From: Rhynchopus euleeides
Lineage: Eukaryota; Euglenozoa; Diplonemea; Diplonemida; Diplonemidae
Assembly (NCBI GenBank): GCA_963210315.1
Contig: OY723238.1
Span: forward strand, 868,001-932,000
DNA: 64,000 nucleotides
Direction of reading: 5' to 3'
Translations under genes and position numbers: made by a program
Notes under the pieces: model-generated
What the model was told of the DNA's origin: nothing
Database searches by the model: none
What the model saw: the letters and a program-made list of their open reading frames with translations, nothing else
Shown here: in pieces, positions 30,965-40,836 of the stretch
Position numbering within the stretch: the stretch's first letter is position 1
Layout: each line of letters starts with the position of its first letter

Positions 30965-31272
30965 CCTTCCCTCAACGATACGCCACGATCCTCACACACA
31001 GACGTGCTCTTCTGACAGGGATGAATGTGGCGTCTTGGTGGGCACACTGGGAACAGCAAACACAGGGATGTGACAGTAGCGTACAGAAAGGATCAAGGGG
31101 CAGTGCGGTTGGAGGGGCTTGGGAGGGTGGGGGCAGAGGCTGTCTGGAAGCACTGTGTCATCCTGAGCAGTCGCACCTCAACGCTGCCTCCAACCAGCAG
31201 GGTCAGGAGGTGCTGTGCTGGGAGGCAACGAGCAAAGCAGTGCACCGCAAGCACACAAGCGGAACAGGTTGC

Positions 31273-32415
31273 CTAAGTGCTGCCCTCACGCGGAACGTCA
31301 CACACAGCACACACATTCACAGAAGATGATTTCGATGTGAAGACCCACCTCCCACAGGGGCTGAGTGCAACTCCATCGCCCTTTGACTCCACTTGTCCCA
31401 AGCACTGCAAGGTGCTGAGGTTGTACAACTTGGTGTGGTCAGAACAGCGCACAGCCACAACATCACCTGGCTGTGACACAGCAAGCAAGAACGGGCAATC
31501 ACACAGGTCCACAGAACGGATGCAGGTGAGGGTGGTTGTGCACCACACCTTCAGAGAACCGTCTTCAGAGCACGACACCAGGTGATGCTCGTCGTTCGTC
31601 AGGGCGATGTGGTACACACCATACTTGTGCTCAGACAGGGTGTCGGTGCGGGTGAGGGTGCTGATGTCATACACACGGATGGTGGTGTCGTATGACCCGG
31701 TGAAGATCCTCGTAGTTGACACGGCAATCCCATAAACAGCCTCGCCCTGACTGTGCCCCTCCAGCACTGTGGCACTTGGTGTGCCCTCCAAGTCCCACAC
31801 ACACACCTTCCCGTCTCCATCACCCGACACGAGACGTCCACAGTGTGTCCACCCTGCACTGTACACCGCTGTGTCGTGTTCCTCCAGACACCACACCTTT
31901 TCCCACGTTGCTGTCAGCCACACGCAGATGGTGCCGTCATATGAACACGTTGCCAGCCACGTCCCACAGGCTGAGAAAGAAGTGCACAACATGTCCTTCT
32001 CTCCATGTGTGAGGTGCGCCACCACACCAGCAGTCGTGGTGTCAAGCACAGTGGTGCGTCCTCTCGTGCCCACTGAACACAGGGTGCCACACCTCGACAG
32101 TTCGATGTTTCCACTATCATTGTCACCGGCGCCACATTCGTAGACAGCGGGAGCCTTGACGTGTGGCCACCTGCGGACGAGCTGGACACGATCCCCAACC
32201 TCGAGACCCGTGTTGGCAACGCGCTCTGCATCGTCCAGGTCCTCGTCACACCCTTCGATGCGTGCCGCCAGCCCTGCAGCCTCCCGGTCTGCGTTGATGG
32301 AACCCGCGAACATCTCCTTGACCGCATCCGCCTTCAGGCTGAGCACGGTCCCGCCATCCGCAACACCGACGACACAGCTCCGCCCGCTCTCGACATGACG
32401 CACTGCCAGTTCCAT
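31273..32415 (-). CDS. UBL-WD40 protein, copy 12 (intact)
   Basis: 380 aa from the ATG at 32415 (MELAVRHVESG). The frame is open for 50 codons upstream, but that is spacer, and all other copies start at this point. Close to copy 5 in blades 1-2 (YECGAGDNDSGNIEL, HGEKDMLCTSF) and in the long HSQGEAV entry of blade 4. Variable words: HDTAV before blade 3 and HKYGV before blade 5. Conserved stop. The upstream spacer is partly unique (32440-32580). Confidence 0.87.
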   Translation of the reverse strand: MELAVRHVESGRSCVVGVADGGTVLSLKADAVKEMFAGSINADREAAGLAARIEGCDEDLDDAERVANTGLEVGDRVQLVRRWPHVKAPAVYECGAGDNDSGNIELSRCGTLCSVGTRGRTTVLDTTTAGVVAHLTHGEKDMLCTSFSACGTWLATCSYDGTICVWLTATWEKVWCLEEHDTAVYSAGWTHCGRLVSGDGDGKVCVWDLEGTPSATVLEGHSQGEAVYGIAVSTTRIFTGSYDTTIRVYDISTLTRTDTLSEHKYGVYHIALTNDEHHLVSCSEDGSLKVWCTTTLTCIRSVDLCDCPFLLAVSQPGDVVAVRCSDHTKLYNLSTLQCLGQVESKGDGVALSPCGRWVFTSKSSSVNVCAVCDVPREGST

Positions 32416-32807
32416 CTTCCCTCCCACAACCACAGGGTGATCAGGCACACGTGCTCTTCTCACATGCGTGAAGGTGCTCTGTTGGTTGGGGCTGGATGGA
32501 GGAGAACATTGACACGAATCAGCAACCAGCAACGAGACGGGGACGTGATGAGCGAGACAGGGCAAGGGGCAGTCGAGGGGTGTGGCTGGAGGGGCTTGTG
32601 AGGGTGGGGGCAGAGGCTGTCTGGAAGCACTGTGTCATCCTGAGCAGTCGCACCTCAGATGCAGTGCACGCTGCCTCCAACCAGCAGGGTCAGGAGGTGT
32701 TGTGCTGGGAGGCAACGTGCAAGGCAGTGCACCGCAAGCACACAAGCAGAAGAGGTTGCCTAAGCGCTGCCCTCACGCGCAACGTCACACACACTCACAT
32801 AATAATC

Positions 32808-32880
32808 GTTTGCTATGTTGGATTAGCGGACCCGCATCGTACAGAACATCTACGAAAGACGACGCACGAGAACTGATACC
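32808..32880 (-). repeat. Fragment of a repeat with a YDAxPLIQ coding motif
   Basis: In minus sense it encodes SFVDVLYDAGPLIQHSK, matching the plus-strand remnant at 39795-39855 (VLYDADPLIQHSK) and, more distantly, 34373-34460 (LLYDAEPLIQRC). It is inserted in the 3' flank of copy 13. Family unknown. Confidence 0.6.
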
Positions 32881-32887
32881 TTCCAAG

Positions 32888-34078
32888 TCACATTATAATG
32901 CATGTCTGGTGTGAAGACCCACCTCCCACAGGGGCTGAGTGCAACACCGTCACCTCCTCACGCGGAAAATCACACACAGCACTCACAGACACAGAATCAT
33001 CGCTTGATGTGAAGACCCACCTGCCACAGGGGCTGAGTGCAACAGCCTCTCCACTTGTCTCTACATGTCCCAAGCACTGCAAGGTGCTGAGGGTGAATAA
33101 CTCGGTACAATCAATGTAGGACACCGCCACAACATCACCTGGGTGCGACACGGCGAGCAGGTACGGTAAACCAGACAGGATCACAGAACGGATGCAGGTG
33201 AGGGTGGTTGTGCACCACACCTTCAGTGACTTGTCTTCAGAGCACGACACCAGGTGCTGCTCGTCCTGAGTCAGGGCGATGTGGTTCACAGAGTCTGTGT
33301 GCTCAGACAGGGTGTCGGTGTGGGTGAGGGTGCTGATGTCATACACACGGATGGTGTTGTCGGCTGACCCGGTGAAGATCCTCGTGGGTGTGACTGTAAT
33401 CCCATAAACCGGCCTGCTGTGCCCCTCCAGCACTGTGGCACTTGGTGTGCCCTCCAAGTCCCACACACACACCTTCCCATTATAGTCACCCGACACGAGA
33501 CGTCCACAGTGTGTCCACCCTGCACTGTACACCGCTGTGTCGTGTTCCTCCAGACACCACACCTTTTCCCACGTTGCTGTCAGCCACACGCAGATGGTGC
33601 TGTCATATGAACACGTTGCCAGCCACGTCCCACAGACGGAGAAAGAAGTGCACAACATGTCCTTCTCTCCATGTGTGAGGTGCGCCACTATACCAGCAGT
33701 CGTGGTGTCAAGCACAGTGGTGCGTCCTCTCTTGCCCACTGAACACAGGGTGCCACACCTCGACAGTTCGGTGTTTCCACTGTCATTGTCACCGGCACAT
33801 GCGTAGACAGCGGGAGCCTTGACGTGTGGCCACCTGCGGACGAGCTGGACACAATCCCCAACCTCGAGACCCGTGTTGGCAACGCGTTCTGCATCGTCCA
33901 GATCCTCGTCACACCCTTCGATGCGTGCCGCCAGCCCTGCAGCCTCCCGGTCTGCGTTGATGGAACCCGCGAACATCTCCTTGACCGCATCCGCCTTCAG
34001 GCTGAGCACGGTCCCGCCATCCGCAACACCGACGACACAGCTCCGCCCGCTCTCCACATGACGCACTGACACGTCCAT
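32888..34078 (-). CDS. UBL-WD40 protein, copy 13 (extended C-terminus)
   Basis: 396 aa. The family end CDVPREGST is replaced by CDFPREEVT and an 18-residue extension, caused by a local duplication of the gene end (the block GTGAAGACCCACCT occurs at 32912 and 33008). Blades 1-3 match copies 5 and 12, but blade 4 is HSRPV with an altered TVTPTRIF and blade 5 is HTDSV. Blade 6 is divergent (SYIDCTELFTLS). Start MDVSVRHVESG at 34078. Confidence 0.83.
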   Translation of the reverse strand: MDVSVRHVESGRSCVVGVADGGTVLSLKADAVKEMFAGSINADREAAGLAARIEGCDEDLDDAERVANTGLEVGDCVQLVRRWPHVKAPAVYACAGDNDSGNTELSRCGTLCSVGKRGRTTVLDTTTAGIVAHLTHGEKDMLCTSFSVCGTWLATCSYDSTICVWLTATWEKVWCLEEHDTAVYSAGWTHCGRLVSGDYNGKVCVWDLEGTPSATVLEGHSRPVYGITVTPTRIFTGSADNTIRVYDISTLTHTDTLSEHTDSVNHIALTQDEQHLVSCSEDKSLKVWCTTTLTCIRSVILSGLPYLLAVSHPGDVVAVSYIDCTELFTLSTLQCLGHVETSGEAVALSPCGRWVFTSSDDSVSVSAVCDFPREEVTVLHSAPVGGGSSHQTCIIM

Positions 34079-34372
34079 CCTTCCCCTCTGTTCCCCTCAA
34101 CGACAACCCCACGGTCCTCACGCACTGACGTGTAACTCTGAAAGGTGCTGGTGCTGTGGCGCCAAGGAACCGGGTGGTTGACAAGCAAGGACACGCGCCT
34201 GGTGTGACACGGCACAGGGCAAGGGGAAGCGAGGTTGGAGGGGCTTGTGAGGGTGGGGGCAGAGGCTGTCTGGAAGCACTGTGTCATCCTGAGCAGCAAC
34301 CTGTGCTTCCAACAGCCTTCTTTGCTCGAGGCCAGGAGACTGGTCAGCGGAAATACACGACTAGCGCACACC

Positions 34373-34640
34373 TCAACCATTGAGACACTTTCCTTGACAA
34401 CGTTGGATCAGCGGCTCTGCGTCGTACAAAAGTCCACGAGAGACCGCTGTACGAACACAATACAAGTCGTTGTCCTTGTCACACCACACGGGCGTGGCCT
34501 GATTACTTGTTTTTTGAAAGTAAAATACATCCATTCCGCTCGATCCTTTCCGACAGTTGTTGCATTGCACGCTTCCACCAGGTGTATTTTTAATCTCCGA
34601 TTCATCCCCGTTTTTTTCCAGCCAAAAATGGTACCCAATG
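34373..34640 (-). pseudogene. Coding remnant of unknown family (PVWCD motif)
   Basis: Minus-strand frame with CNNCRKGSSGMDVFYFQK, TPVWCDKDNDLYCVR and LLYDAEPLIQRC. A homologous stretch is on the plus strand at about 39640-39860 (QIAPVWCDLVTDLDSVSVLVR, then VLYDADPLIQ in a shifted frame). The frame here continues upstream into the hAT-like element, so it has no natural start. Probably part of a mobile-element protein; I do not recognise it. Confidence 0.4.
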
Positions 34641-35213
34641 TCCCTCCTCCCCAGTGTGGGGCCCTTGGTCTTGTAACAAATGGGTTCCTTCCACGGTTCC
34701 TCCCGCTCGCGCCGTCCTCGGGTGCTGGAGGAAAACCCCAAAAAAACGGCTTTCGGGACCGTTATTCCGACGATACCCCCTGATATGCCACAGCTGAAAC
34801 AGCCCAAGGACTTGCTGCGGTTGCTAGACGGGCAGACACACGCTACACGGGGGGTCTGGGCAGTGTTGGATAAATACAGGGGTCTGGCGGGAAAAATACA
34901 GACCGTCGAAAATAGGTATGTATTTTTCGAAAAATACACGAAAAATACATGAAAAATACATGAAAAGTACGCTGCAGGCGTCTCAACCAGTGGCCTCGCT
35001 GGGGGTCGGGCAAACCACAAAAAGCCGTGGTCTGGTGCAACCAGGGTCGAATGCACGGCCACAGAACGTTTCCCCCAGCAGAACTGACGAGTCCTGTTGA
35101 ATTGCACTTCGAGAGGCATCGGATGTTGCTTCCTCAGGTCGCCCTGCTGGACCAATAACTCCGTATTCAGGGGATCTTGTATTGCCTTTGGGGGTCTTCG
35201 CTACGGGGTGACC

Positions 35214-38200
35214 GTCAGTCTCACGCCGTTCTACACGATGTCAGAGGCAGGTGATGTTGAGGGCGCGTGGCTACATCTGTCGAGCGCGTGTGAAAAGCAT
35301 CTGCTGACACGGAGTGAGATCGTGGAGTCTGACGCCAAGCCGTACATGGGAAGGGGTCTTGCGCGCGAGCCGAAGAAGGTGCGTGTGGCTGCGCCGACAT
35401 GTATCTCAGCAGGCACCGTGGCGACCGGCAAGGAGCTCCGCTACAGTGGGGTGATAAGCCGCCTTGAGCACTACGCCCGATCGCGCTCCAGCACACGCGG
35501 GGGACAGGGGTCGGTGTCTCAAGAGCTGGTGCGGTGCTGGCGCAATTGCCACAAGGTGCTGAAGGAGCTCCCCTCGGACGCAGGTGTCACACCTACCATG
35601 CTGAACTCCTTGCCTGACGTTACGACGGTGAAGAAGCTACTGCACCGGGTACGTGCGTCCCTCCAGCGACTGAATCGGGATGCGGCAGCGGCCCGGCGAA
35701 AGCGATGGAGGTCCACAGTTGCGAAGATGTTCACATCTGACCGCCGGAGCCTCGTCACGGTCCTGAAGGGGAGCCCCAAAGAATCTGCAGATACGGTGAA
35801 ACGTGCAGATGGCTCGCTGACGGCTGAGATGGTCGAGATGGACACAATCCTGCAGCGTGCGTGGGGGCCTATCCTGCGGATGTACTCCCCAGACAAGCCT
35901 GAGCCTGAGCTGGAGCCGTTCATCCAGGAGTTCGGTGACTTGGTGGAGTGCCACCCGATGTGTGTTGCCGACATCACCGGGGACGACCTGCTGGAGCTGC
36001 TGAAGCGCCGCAAGAAGAAGTCTGCGGCGTGCGGGGTGGACGGCTGGCGTATGGATGAGCTGCAACGGCTGCCGCTGCCTCTGTTGGAAGGGTTTGCCAC
36101 CTTTTTCAACCTGGTCGAGCGGACAGGGAAATGGCCACCAGGCCTGATGACGGCCCTGGTCTCCCTCATCCCGAAGAGTGAAGACCTATCTCCGACGAAC
36201 CTCAGGCCGATCACCGTCACCAGCTCGGTGTACCGCCTGTGGGCCTGCCGCCGCCTGCTCGACATCATGGAATGGCAGGAGTCTTGGGCGCTGGATACGC
36301 AGCACGGCTTCCGGCCGAAACACCGCTGTGATGACGTGCTGATGGAGCTGACCACGCTTATCGAGGAAACGCTTCTGGATGACACGCAGCAGCTTTACCT
36401 GCTCGCGCTAGATTTCCAGAAGTGCTTCGACAGGGTCCCGCAGAAGCTCGTCCTAGGGCTGGCGGAAGCCATGGGCATGGACCAGCGTATCCTGCGTCCC
36501 CTCCGCACAATGTACAGAGGGCTGAAGCGGCGCTTCAAGATGCCGCTGGGCGTCGGCAAGAGCTTCGAGGTGACCAACGGTATCCTGCAGGGGTGCCCGA
36601 TATCGGTCATCCTCATCAATGCGTTGCTGTCCGTTCTGTTCCGTGCGATCGAGCAGCGTGTGCCCCAGGTCGAGACGCAGTCCTTTGCCGATGATGCGAC
36701 GCTGATTTCGCAGGTGGATGAGGCGTCGGTGCAACAAGCTGTGGATGTCGTGGCTGGCTTCTGCGAGATGACCGGTATGGCGCTGAACGTCAAGAAGACG
36801 ATCGCGATGGGTATACCTAAGGGCTCCTCTGCAGTCCGCAGAAAGCGCCCCTACATAGGCACCCTTGGGATAGGCGACGCCACGTTCCCTACGAAGAAGG
36901 CCGCCCCGATCCTTGGGGCAAAGACCTGCATCTCGGACAAGCTGAGGGAGAGGCGCAACAACGCCAAGCTCGGTTCGTGCGAACAGCTCCTGCACCGCCT
37001 ACCGTCCTCTCCGCTGGGCACCAGACAGCGGGGTGAGATTGTTGCAAGCAACGTGGTGTCGCGCACGATCCACGGAGGATCCTACGCTCCGGTGTCTGAC
37101 ACGGCGATGAAACGGCATAGGAGCAAGCTGACGACCGGGATCATCGGTGTGAAGCACCCGTCGCGAAGTGTCGGTGCAACGCTCTCCATCATCAACAAGA
37201 GCCACCTCACCGACCCCGCGACTGCGAATGCCTACACCATCCTCCGCACCCTCTTCGACACGTGCTCGCGGAGGCCTGAGCTGGTGAGTCGCCTGAACTC
37301 CATCAAGGAGAAGTACGAGGACCACGACACGCTATCCCCGAAAGATGCCCTCGGCCCAGTCGGTATTGCGCTGAATACTGCCCTGCCCGCGGCGGGCCTT
37401 GACTGGGGCGACAACATTCTTGATTGCGCGCTGGGAGAGATGAACTTGGTGCAGGAAGACCGCTCATCCCGCAACCACGCCCTGCGAGAGCAACTGCGCC
37501 GGCACGCCTGGCGGAAGCTCGCCGAATTTCGCCCCTCCTTCGCTGGGATCGAGAATGGTGTTGACTACCTCAGGACGAATGAGCTGCGCCTCACCACCAA
37601 AAACCCCATGATGGCCCATGCTCTGACGGTGATTCTCATCGGAGGCATCTTCTTCGCGACGCGCTGGGGCCGCAACAACGCCTACGTCTCTGGTGGTGAA
37701 AGGGATGATGCCTCAGACGCGCTCTCCTCCCCTCCAGACCCGTCCGATGAGGGCGCGGCGACGCAGGAAGAGTGCGAGGAGGATGAGGAAGCCGAGGAGT
37801 ATGAGGAAGCGGAGTCGGAAGACGCTGCCTCGGAAGCCGATGACGACCCTGATGCTGCCTCCCCCCATGCTGAGAACGCAGATCCCCCTCCTGAGAAGTG
37901 CGTACACTGTGCGGACGTGTTGGACGACACACCAGACCACCTCTGGTGGGTGTGCAGTGCCTTCGACTGTGTCCGGTCTGAGCCCCAATTCGCGCCTCTA
38001 CTTGCCGCGGACCGCTCTGACTGGCCCCCGTGCCTTGCGCGCTATGGCGTCGTGCCGGAGGGATTCGACGTCGACGTGACGCTGCTCCACACGCTGATGG
38101 GTCGCATTGTGCTGAAGCGTTGGGAACTGGAGGCGAAGAGCCGTGGTGCAAAGCCCCTCGTCCACCCCTGGACAGCCGCCCTCTCGCTGCCTGCGGAACC

Positions 38201-39080
38201 TCATGACTTTGACTTCTCCCGCATCCCCGATGTACCTCCGGGCGAACGGATCTGGAAGAAGGCTGACATTGCGCTCCTGCGTGCCTTCACTGGTTGGCTG
38301 AAGGCCCTGCGCTGGACGGATAGGGGCGTAGTGTCGAACATTGAGCTCGCTCTCGACTTCGAGGTGTACACAGGCATGCAGCTCCCCCGGGCGACGGAGG
38401 GGACCAGCGACCTCCCCCTCCCGCCACTCAGGGAGCGTGGACGTGTCCTATGGACGTTGATGAAGCACGTGATGCAACTCTGCCAACGCACACAACTCGG
38501 TAAGCCGTGGCCTGCCGAGCGGCAGGACCGAGTGGGGTGCCTCTCCTCCGTCGGCGCAGGGGAAGTATGGGGTGGCGTCGTTCCCAGACCCATCTTTGCC
38601 GGGGGCGCTGAGACGATCACCGCCATTGAGAACAGCGCCAAACGTGCCGCGCGGGTCCAGAAGGGCGACCTGACCTGGGGTAGTGACGTATACCCAGACT
38701 ACTCCGGGATCAACAGAGCGGGGCGTGCCGCAGCGTGGGAAACCCCCGGGCCTGGACCGACCCGTAGCGCCTCTCCAGTGCTTGTGCCTGATCACCTGGC
38801 CATACACGACAAGACGCGGGTCTGCAACGCGCATTCCAAACCGAGGTGTGACCTCTGCGATGGCCAGGAGCGCAATTACCAGACGCATCTGGAAGCGTGC
38901 TGTCGCGCGCACCACTCGCATGACGACGGCCTGTCTGTACGGTGCTGCAAGAAGCACAAGATGACGAGGTGTGGTACATGCGCCAAGGCGGAGACCCCGT
39001 TCTCCCGTTGGTCACTTCGCTGCTTTGAGTCAGCCACGTGGCGGAAGCCGGACCGCAGGGAGGGGCGTTGCGCCCGTTGA
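35214..39080 (+). CDS. LINE ORF2, 5'-truncated, reverse transcriptase intact (family A)
   Basis: The open frame runs from 35097, but codons before about 35214 come from the hAT-like arm and the insert end. LINE homology starts near TPFYTMSEAGDVEGAW, in the linker after the endonuclease when compared with the LINE at 60 kb. About 1290 codons remain. Reverse transcriptase: LVSLIPKSED, LRPITVTSSVYR, motif A LALDFQKCFDRVP (about 36401), motif B GILQGCPISVILINALLS, motif C FADDATLI (about 36683). Then an acidic linker, zinc knuckle CVHCADVLDDTPDHLWWVC, a module ALRWTDRGVVSNIELALDFEV, and a last Cys/His module (CNAHSKPRCDLC, CCRAHH, CKKHKMTRCGTC). No stop or frameshift. It lacks the APE endonuclease, so it cannot nick its own target. 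Stop TGA. Confidence 0.85.
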   Translation, partial: VSLTPFYTMSEAGDVEGAWLHLSSACEKHLLTRSEIVESDAKPYMGRGLAREPKKVRVAAPTCISAGTVATGKELRYSGVISRLEHYARSRSSTRGGQGSVSQELVRCWRNCHKVLKELPSDAGVTPTMLNSLPDVTTVKKLLHRVRASLQRLNRDAAAARRKRWRSTVAKMFTSDRRSLVTVLKGSPKESADTVKRADGSLTAEMVEMDTILQRAWGPILRMYSPDKPEPELEPFIQEFGDLVECHPMCVADITGDDLLELLKRRKKKSAACGVDGWRMDELQRLPLPLLEGFATFFNLVERTGKWPPGLMTALVSLIPKSEDLSPTNLRPITVTSSVYRLWACRRLLDIMEWQESWALDTQHGFRPKHRCDDVLMELTTLIEETLLDDTQQLYLLALDFQKCFDRVPQKLVLGLAEAMGMDQRILRPLRTMYRGLKRRFKMPLGVGKSFEVTNGILQGCPISVILINALLSVLFRAIEQRVPQVETQSFADDATLISQVDEASVQQAVDVVAGFCEMTGMALNVKKTIAMGIPKGSSAVRRKRPYIGTLGIGDATFPTKKAAPILGAKTCISDKLRERRNNAKLGSCEQLLHRLPSSPLGTRQRGEIVASNVVSRTIHGGSYAPVSDTAMKRHRSKLTTGIIGVKHPSRSVGATLSIINKSHLTDPATANAYTILRTLFDTCSRRPELVSRLNSIKEKYEDHDTLSPKDALGPVGIALNTALPAAGLDWGDNILDCALGEMNLVQEDRSSRNHALREQLRRHAWRKLAEFRPSFAGIENGVDYLRTNELRLTTKNPMMAHALTVILIGGIFFATRWGRNNAYVSGGERDDASDALSSPPDPSDEGAATQEECEEDEEAEEYEEAESEDAASEADDDPDAASPHAENADPPPEKCVHCADVLDDTPDHLWWVCSAFDCVRSEPQFAPLLAADRSDWPPCLARYGVVPEGFDVDVTLLHTLMGRIVLKRWELEAKSRGAKPLVHPWTAALSLPAEPHDFDFSRIPDVPPGERIWKKADIALLRAFTGWLKALRWTDRGVVSNIELALDFEVYTGMQLPRATEGTSDLPLPPLRERGRVLWTLMKHVMQLCQRTQLGKPWPAERQDRVGCLSSVGAGEVWGGVVPRPIFAGGAETITAIENSAKRAARVQKGDLTWGSDVYPDYSGINRAGRAAAWETPGPGPTRSASPVLVPDHLAIHDKTRVCNAHSKPRCDLCDGQERNYQTHLEACCRAHHSHDDGLSVRCCKKHKMTRCGTCAKAETPFSRWSLRCFESATWRKPDRREGRCAR

Positions 39081-39500
39081 CGCCTCTCACTCCTCATGTG
39101 CCTTGAGTAGCTGCCAGGTGGGTCTGCTTTGAGGCGGGGAATCGCGTCAGGCCAAACAGCCACTGCGAGGACGTCTCCCCTAAAAGAAAAGAAAGAATGT
39201 GGGAAGGGGACGGGGGTGGGATGGGTGGGCAGCGCAAGCCGGAAGGAGCGCCTCCCATGGGGCGGAAGCTCACCCGACAGCATAAAATGCTGCGAAAACA
39301 ACAAAAAAAGGGAAAATAAACCACGCACAACCACAACATCAATAAAACCAAAGCCGTGCAGAAAGGGCCCCTCCGCATGTATGAAACAGGGCACACAGCG
39401 GAAAAAGAGTTACCAGTGCTTGCTTTAGTTTCCCCTCGGAGGAGGGTAATCACAGGGGGCGCCACGTGAAGGCAGCAAGTTGGATTTTATCCCCCCTTGG
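39081..39500 (+). other. LINE family A 3' UTR
   Basis: Ends GATTTTATCCCCCC without poly(A). The last ORF codons plus this UTR are reproduced in the two 512-bp SINE-like units, which suggests the family A machinery recognises this 3' end. Confidence 0.7.
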
Positions 39501-39599
39501 TGCGAGGTGCCAGGAAGATCCATCGGCAGAAACGTTTCCGAGCCCGGGCTTTCCCTTTTGACCCCCCCCGCCAGATCAGGCGTTCATCAGACTTCCTTC

Positions 39600-39900
39600 C
39601 CAGTAAGTGGAAGGTCCCGCGCTATTTTCAACGCGCGGCCGAGGTATCACCTTCCGAGCTTCATTCGGTGGAGCCTCCGACCTTCAGTGTTCACGTGCCT
39701 TTCCCTATTTTAACAAACGAAAGGAGCAGATCGCGCCCGTGTGGTGTGACTTAGTAACTGACTTGGATAGCGTATCAGTTCTCGTGCGTCGTCTTTCGTA
39801 GACGTTCTGTACGATGCGGATCCGCTAATCCAACATAGCAAACGACCGTCAGTGCATTTTGGTGAATTTCCTGTTGAATTAGGTGAAAACTGACGAAGAT
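39600..39900 (+). pseudogene. Plus-strand coding remnant (PVWCD / YDADPLIQ)
   Basis: Degenerate homologue of 34373-34640 and 32808-32880. The frame reads APVWCDLVTDLDSVSVLVRR, meets a stop, and the homology continues in another frame with VLYDADPLIQHSKR and a stop TGA at about 39890. It may be the last part of the original protein of the element with GGGGTCTTCGCT ends. Confidence 0.4.
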
Positions 39901-40836
39901 TGACGGAGGATAACGGCCAGCGAAGACCCCCTTTGAGTACTTGCAAACCTGCAAGCCCGAGGAGAACTTTGCCAGCACGCAGTGTTCAGGAACGTCAGCA
40001 CAGCTCGGCTGCGATGAAGTCCCGCGGGCCAAACGCCCAAGAGCCTCATGTCGGAGCTGGTGTCTATGAAAGAGTCCAGCTCTGACATAACGTCCGAGGA
40101 ATCGCTTGCATTTCTGGGTATGAATGGGTGCGATGAACAGTCGCGGACGCTCAAGGACTTGGTCACGAGACAGGCACACGACAGGGGGTCTGGGGCGCGG
40201 AGCCCGAGGCCACGGCAGTGAAAAATCTGAAAGCAATCGAAGGCTAGTCCCCACACCGGTTGGTGCTGTATCACATCAGCGGGGATGGTCGTTCAGTTGG
40301 GACATGATGAGGCGTGCTTCGATGAAAGCGAGCCTCCAGCGCCTGATACACTGCCCATGATGACGTTGAGTCTTCATGTGCTGCGGATCATGAAAACCCG
40401 GCCGCAAAAAAGCCCCAAAAGCTGAACCCGCTGTTTCGGTGACCGCGCGCTGGAAGTGGACGCCTTCATTTATTGCGCCTGTCTCTGTAAAGTGAGCCTT
40501 GCTCATGCAGGAAGCCAACAGTCCAGTGGAACCTGAACAGCGGTGCAGTGCAATGACACCGGAGTGATGGCACTCCCGCACCCGAGGTGTGTGCGGCAGG
40601 GGCGTGCCGCTGTGGTGGCGAGGATTGGTGCAGACAGCCCCGCTGCGCCTGGACTCTGCACCGCCCCCGAGGCAGTGTGCAGCAGATCTCCAGTGCGCCC
40701 TACTGTAGTACAGTGTATTTTTCCCTGTATTTTTCGTATTTTTCCCCCCTGGGAAAAATACGAAAAATACGAAAAATACACTGAAAAATACAAAGGAAAA
40801 ATACACCCTGCCAACACTGGGTCTGGGGGGAGGAGC

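Larger units (their letters stand above)
35191..39930. mobile_element. Inserted segment with 12-bp terminal inverted repeats, carrying a LINE
   Basis: Left end GGGGTCTTCGCT, right end AGCGAAGACCCC, flanked by CTTTG on both sides (35186-35190, 39931-39935). The partner copy alpha-2 has the empty site (GGATTGCCTTTGAGTAC in reverse complement, near 41732), so both boundaries are certain to within a base. The superfamily is not recognised. Inside are a 5'-truncated LINE (about 35214-39500) and 430 bp with the PVWCD/YDADPLIQ remnant. Confidence 0.75.
34861..40819. mobile_element. hAT-like element alpha-1 with nested insertions
   Basis: Ends CAGTGTTGG (34861) and CCAACACTG (40811-40819), flanked by an exact 8-bp duplication GGTCTGGG (34853-34860 and 40820-40827). 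CAG-type ends and 8-bp duplications are typical of hAT transposons. Subterminal GAAAAATAC/GTATTTTTC motifs are present at both ends. Without the 35191-39930 insertion it is about 1.2 kb and encodes no transposase, so it is non-autonomous. It is the inverted partner of 40837-42052. Confidence 0.88.

Noticed and set aside
8401-34069. Repeated plus-strand ORFs of 60-130 codons opposite the WD40 genes
   Set aside because: They are antisense shadows that recur with each copy; conservation follows the minus-strand codons and the minus frame has domains.
7624-34078. WD40 genes as parts of NLR/STAND receptors
   Set aside because: The ORFs start with the short UBL-like region, and no NACHT or NB-ARC motif was found upstream in the roughly 300-bp spacers.
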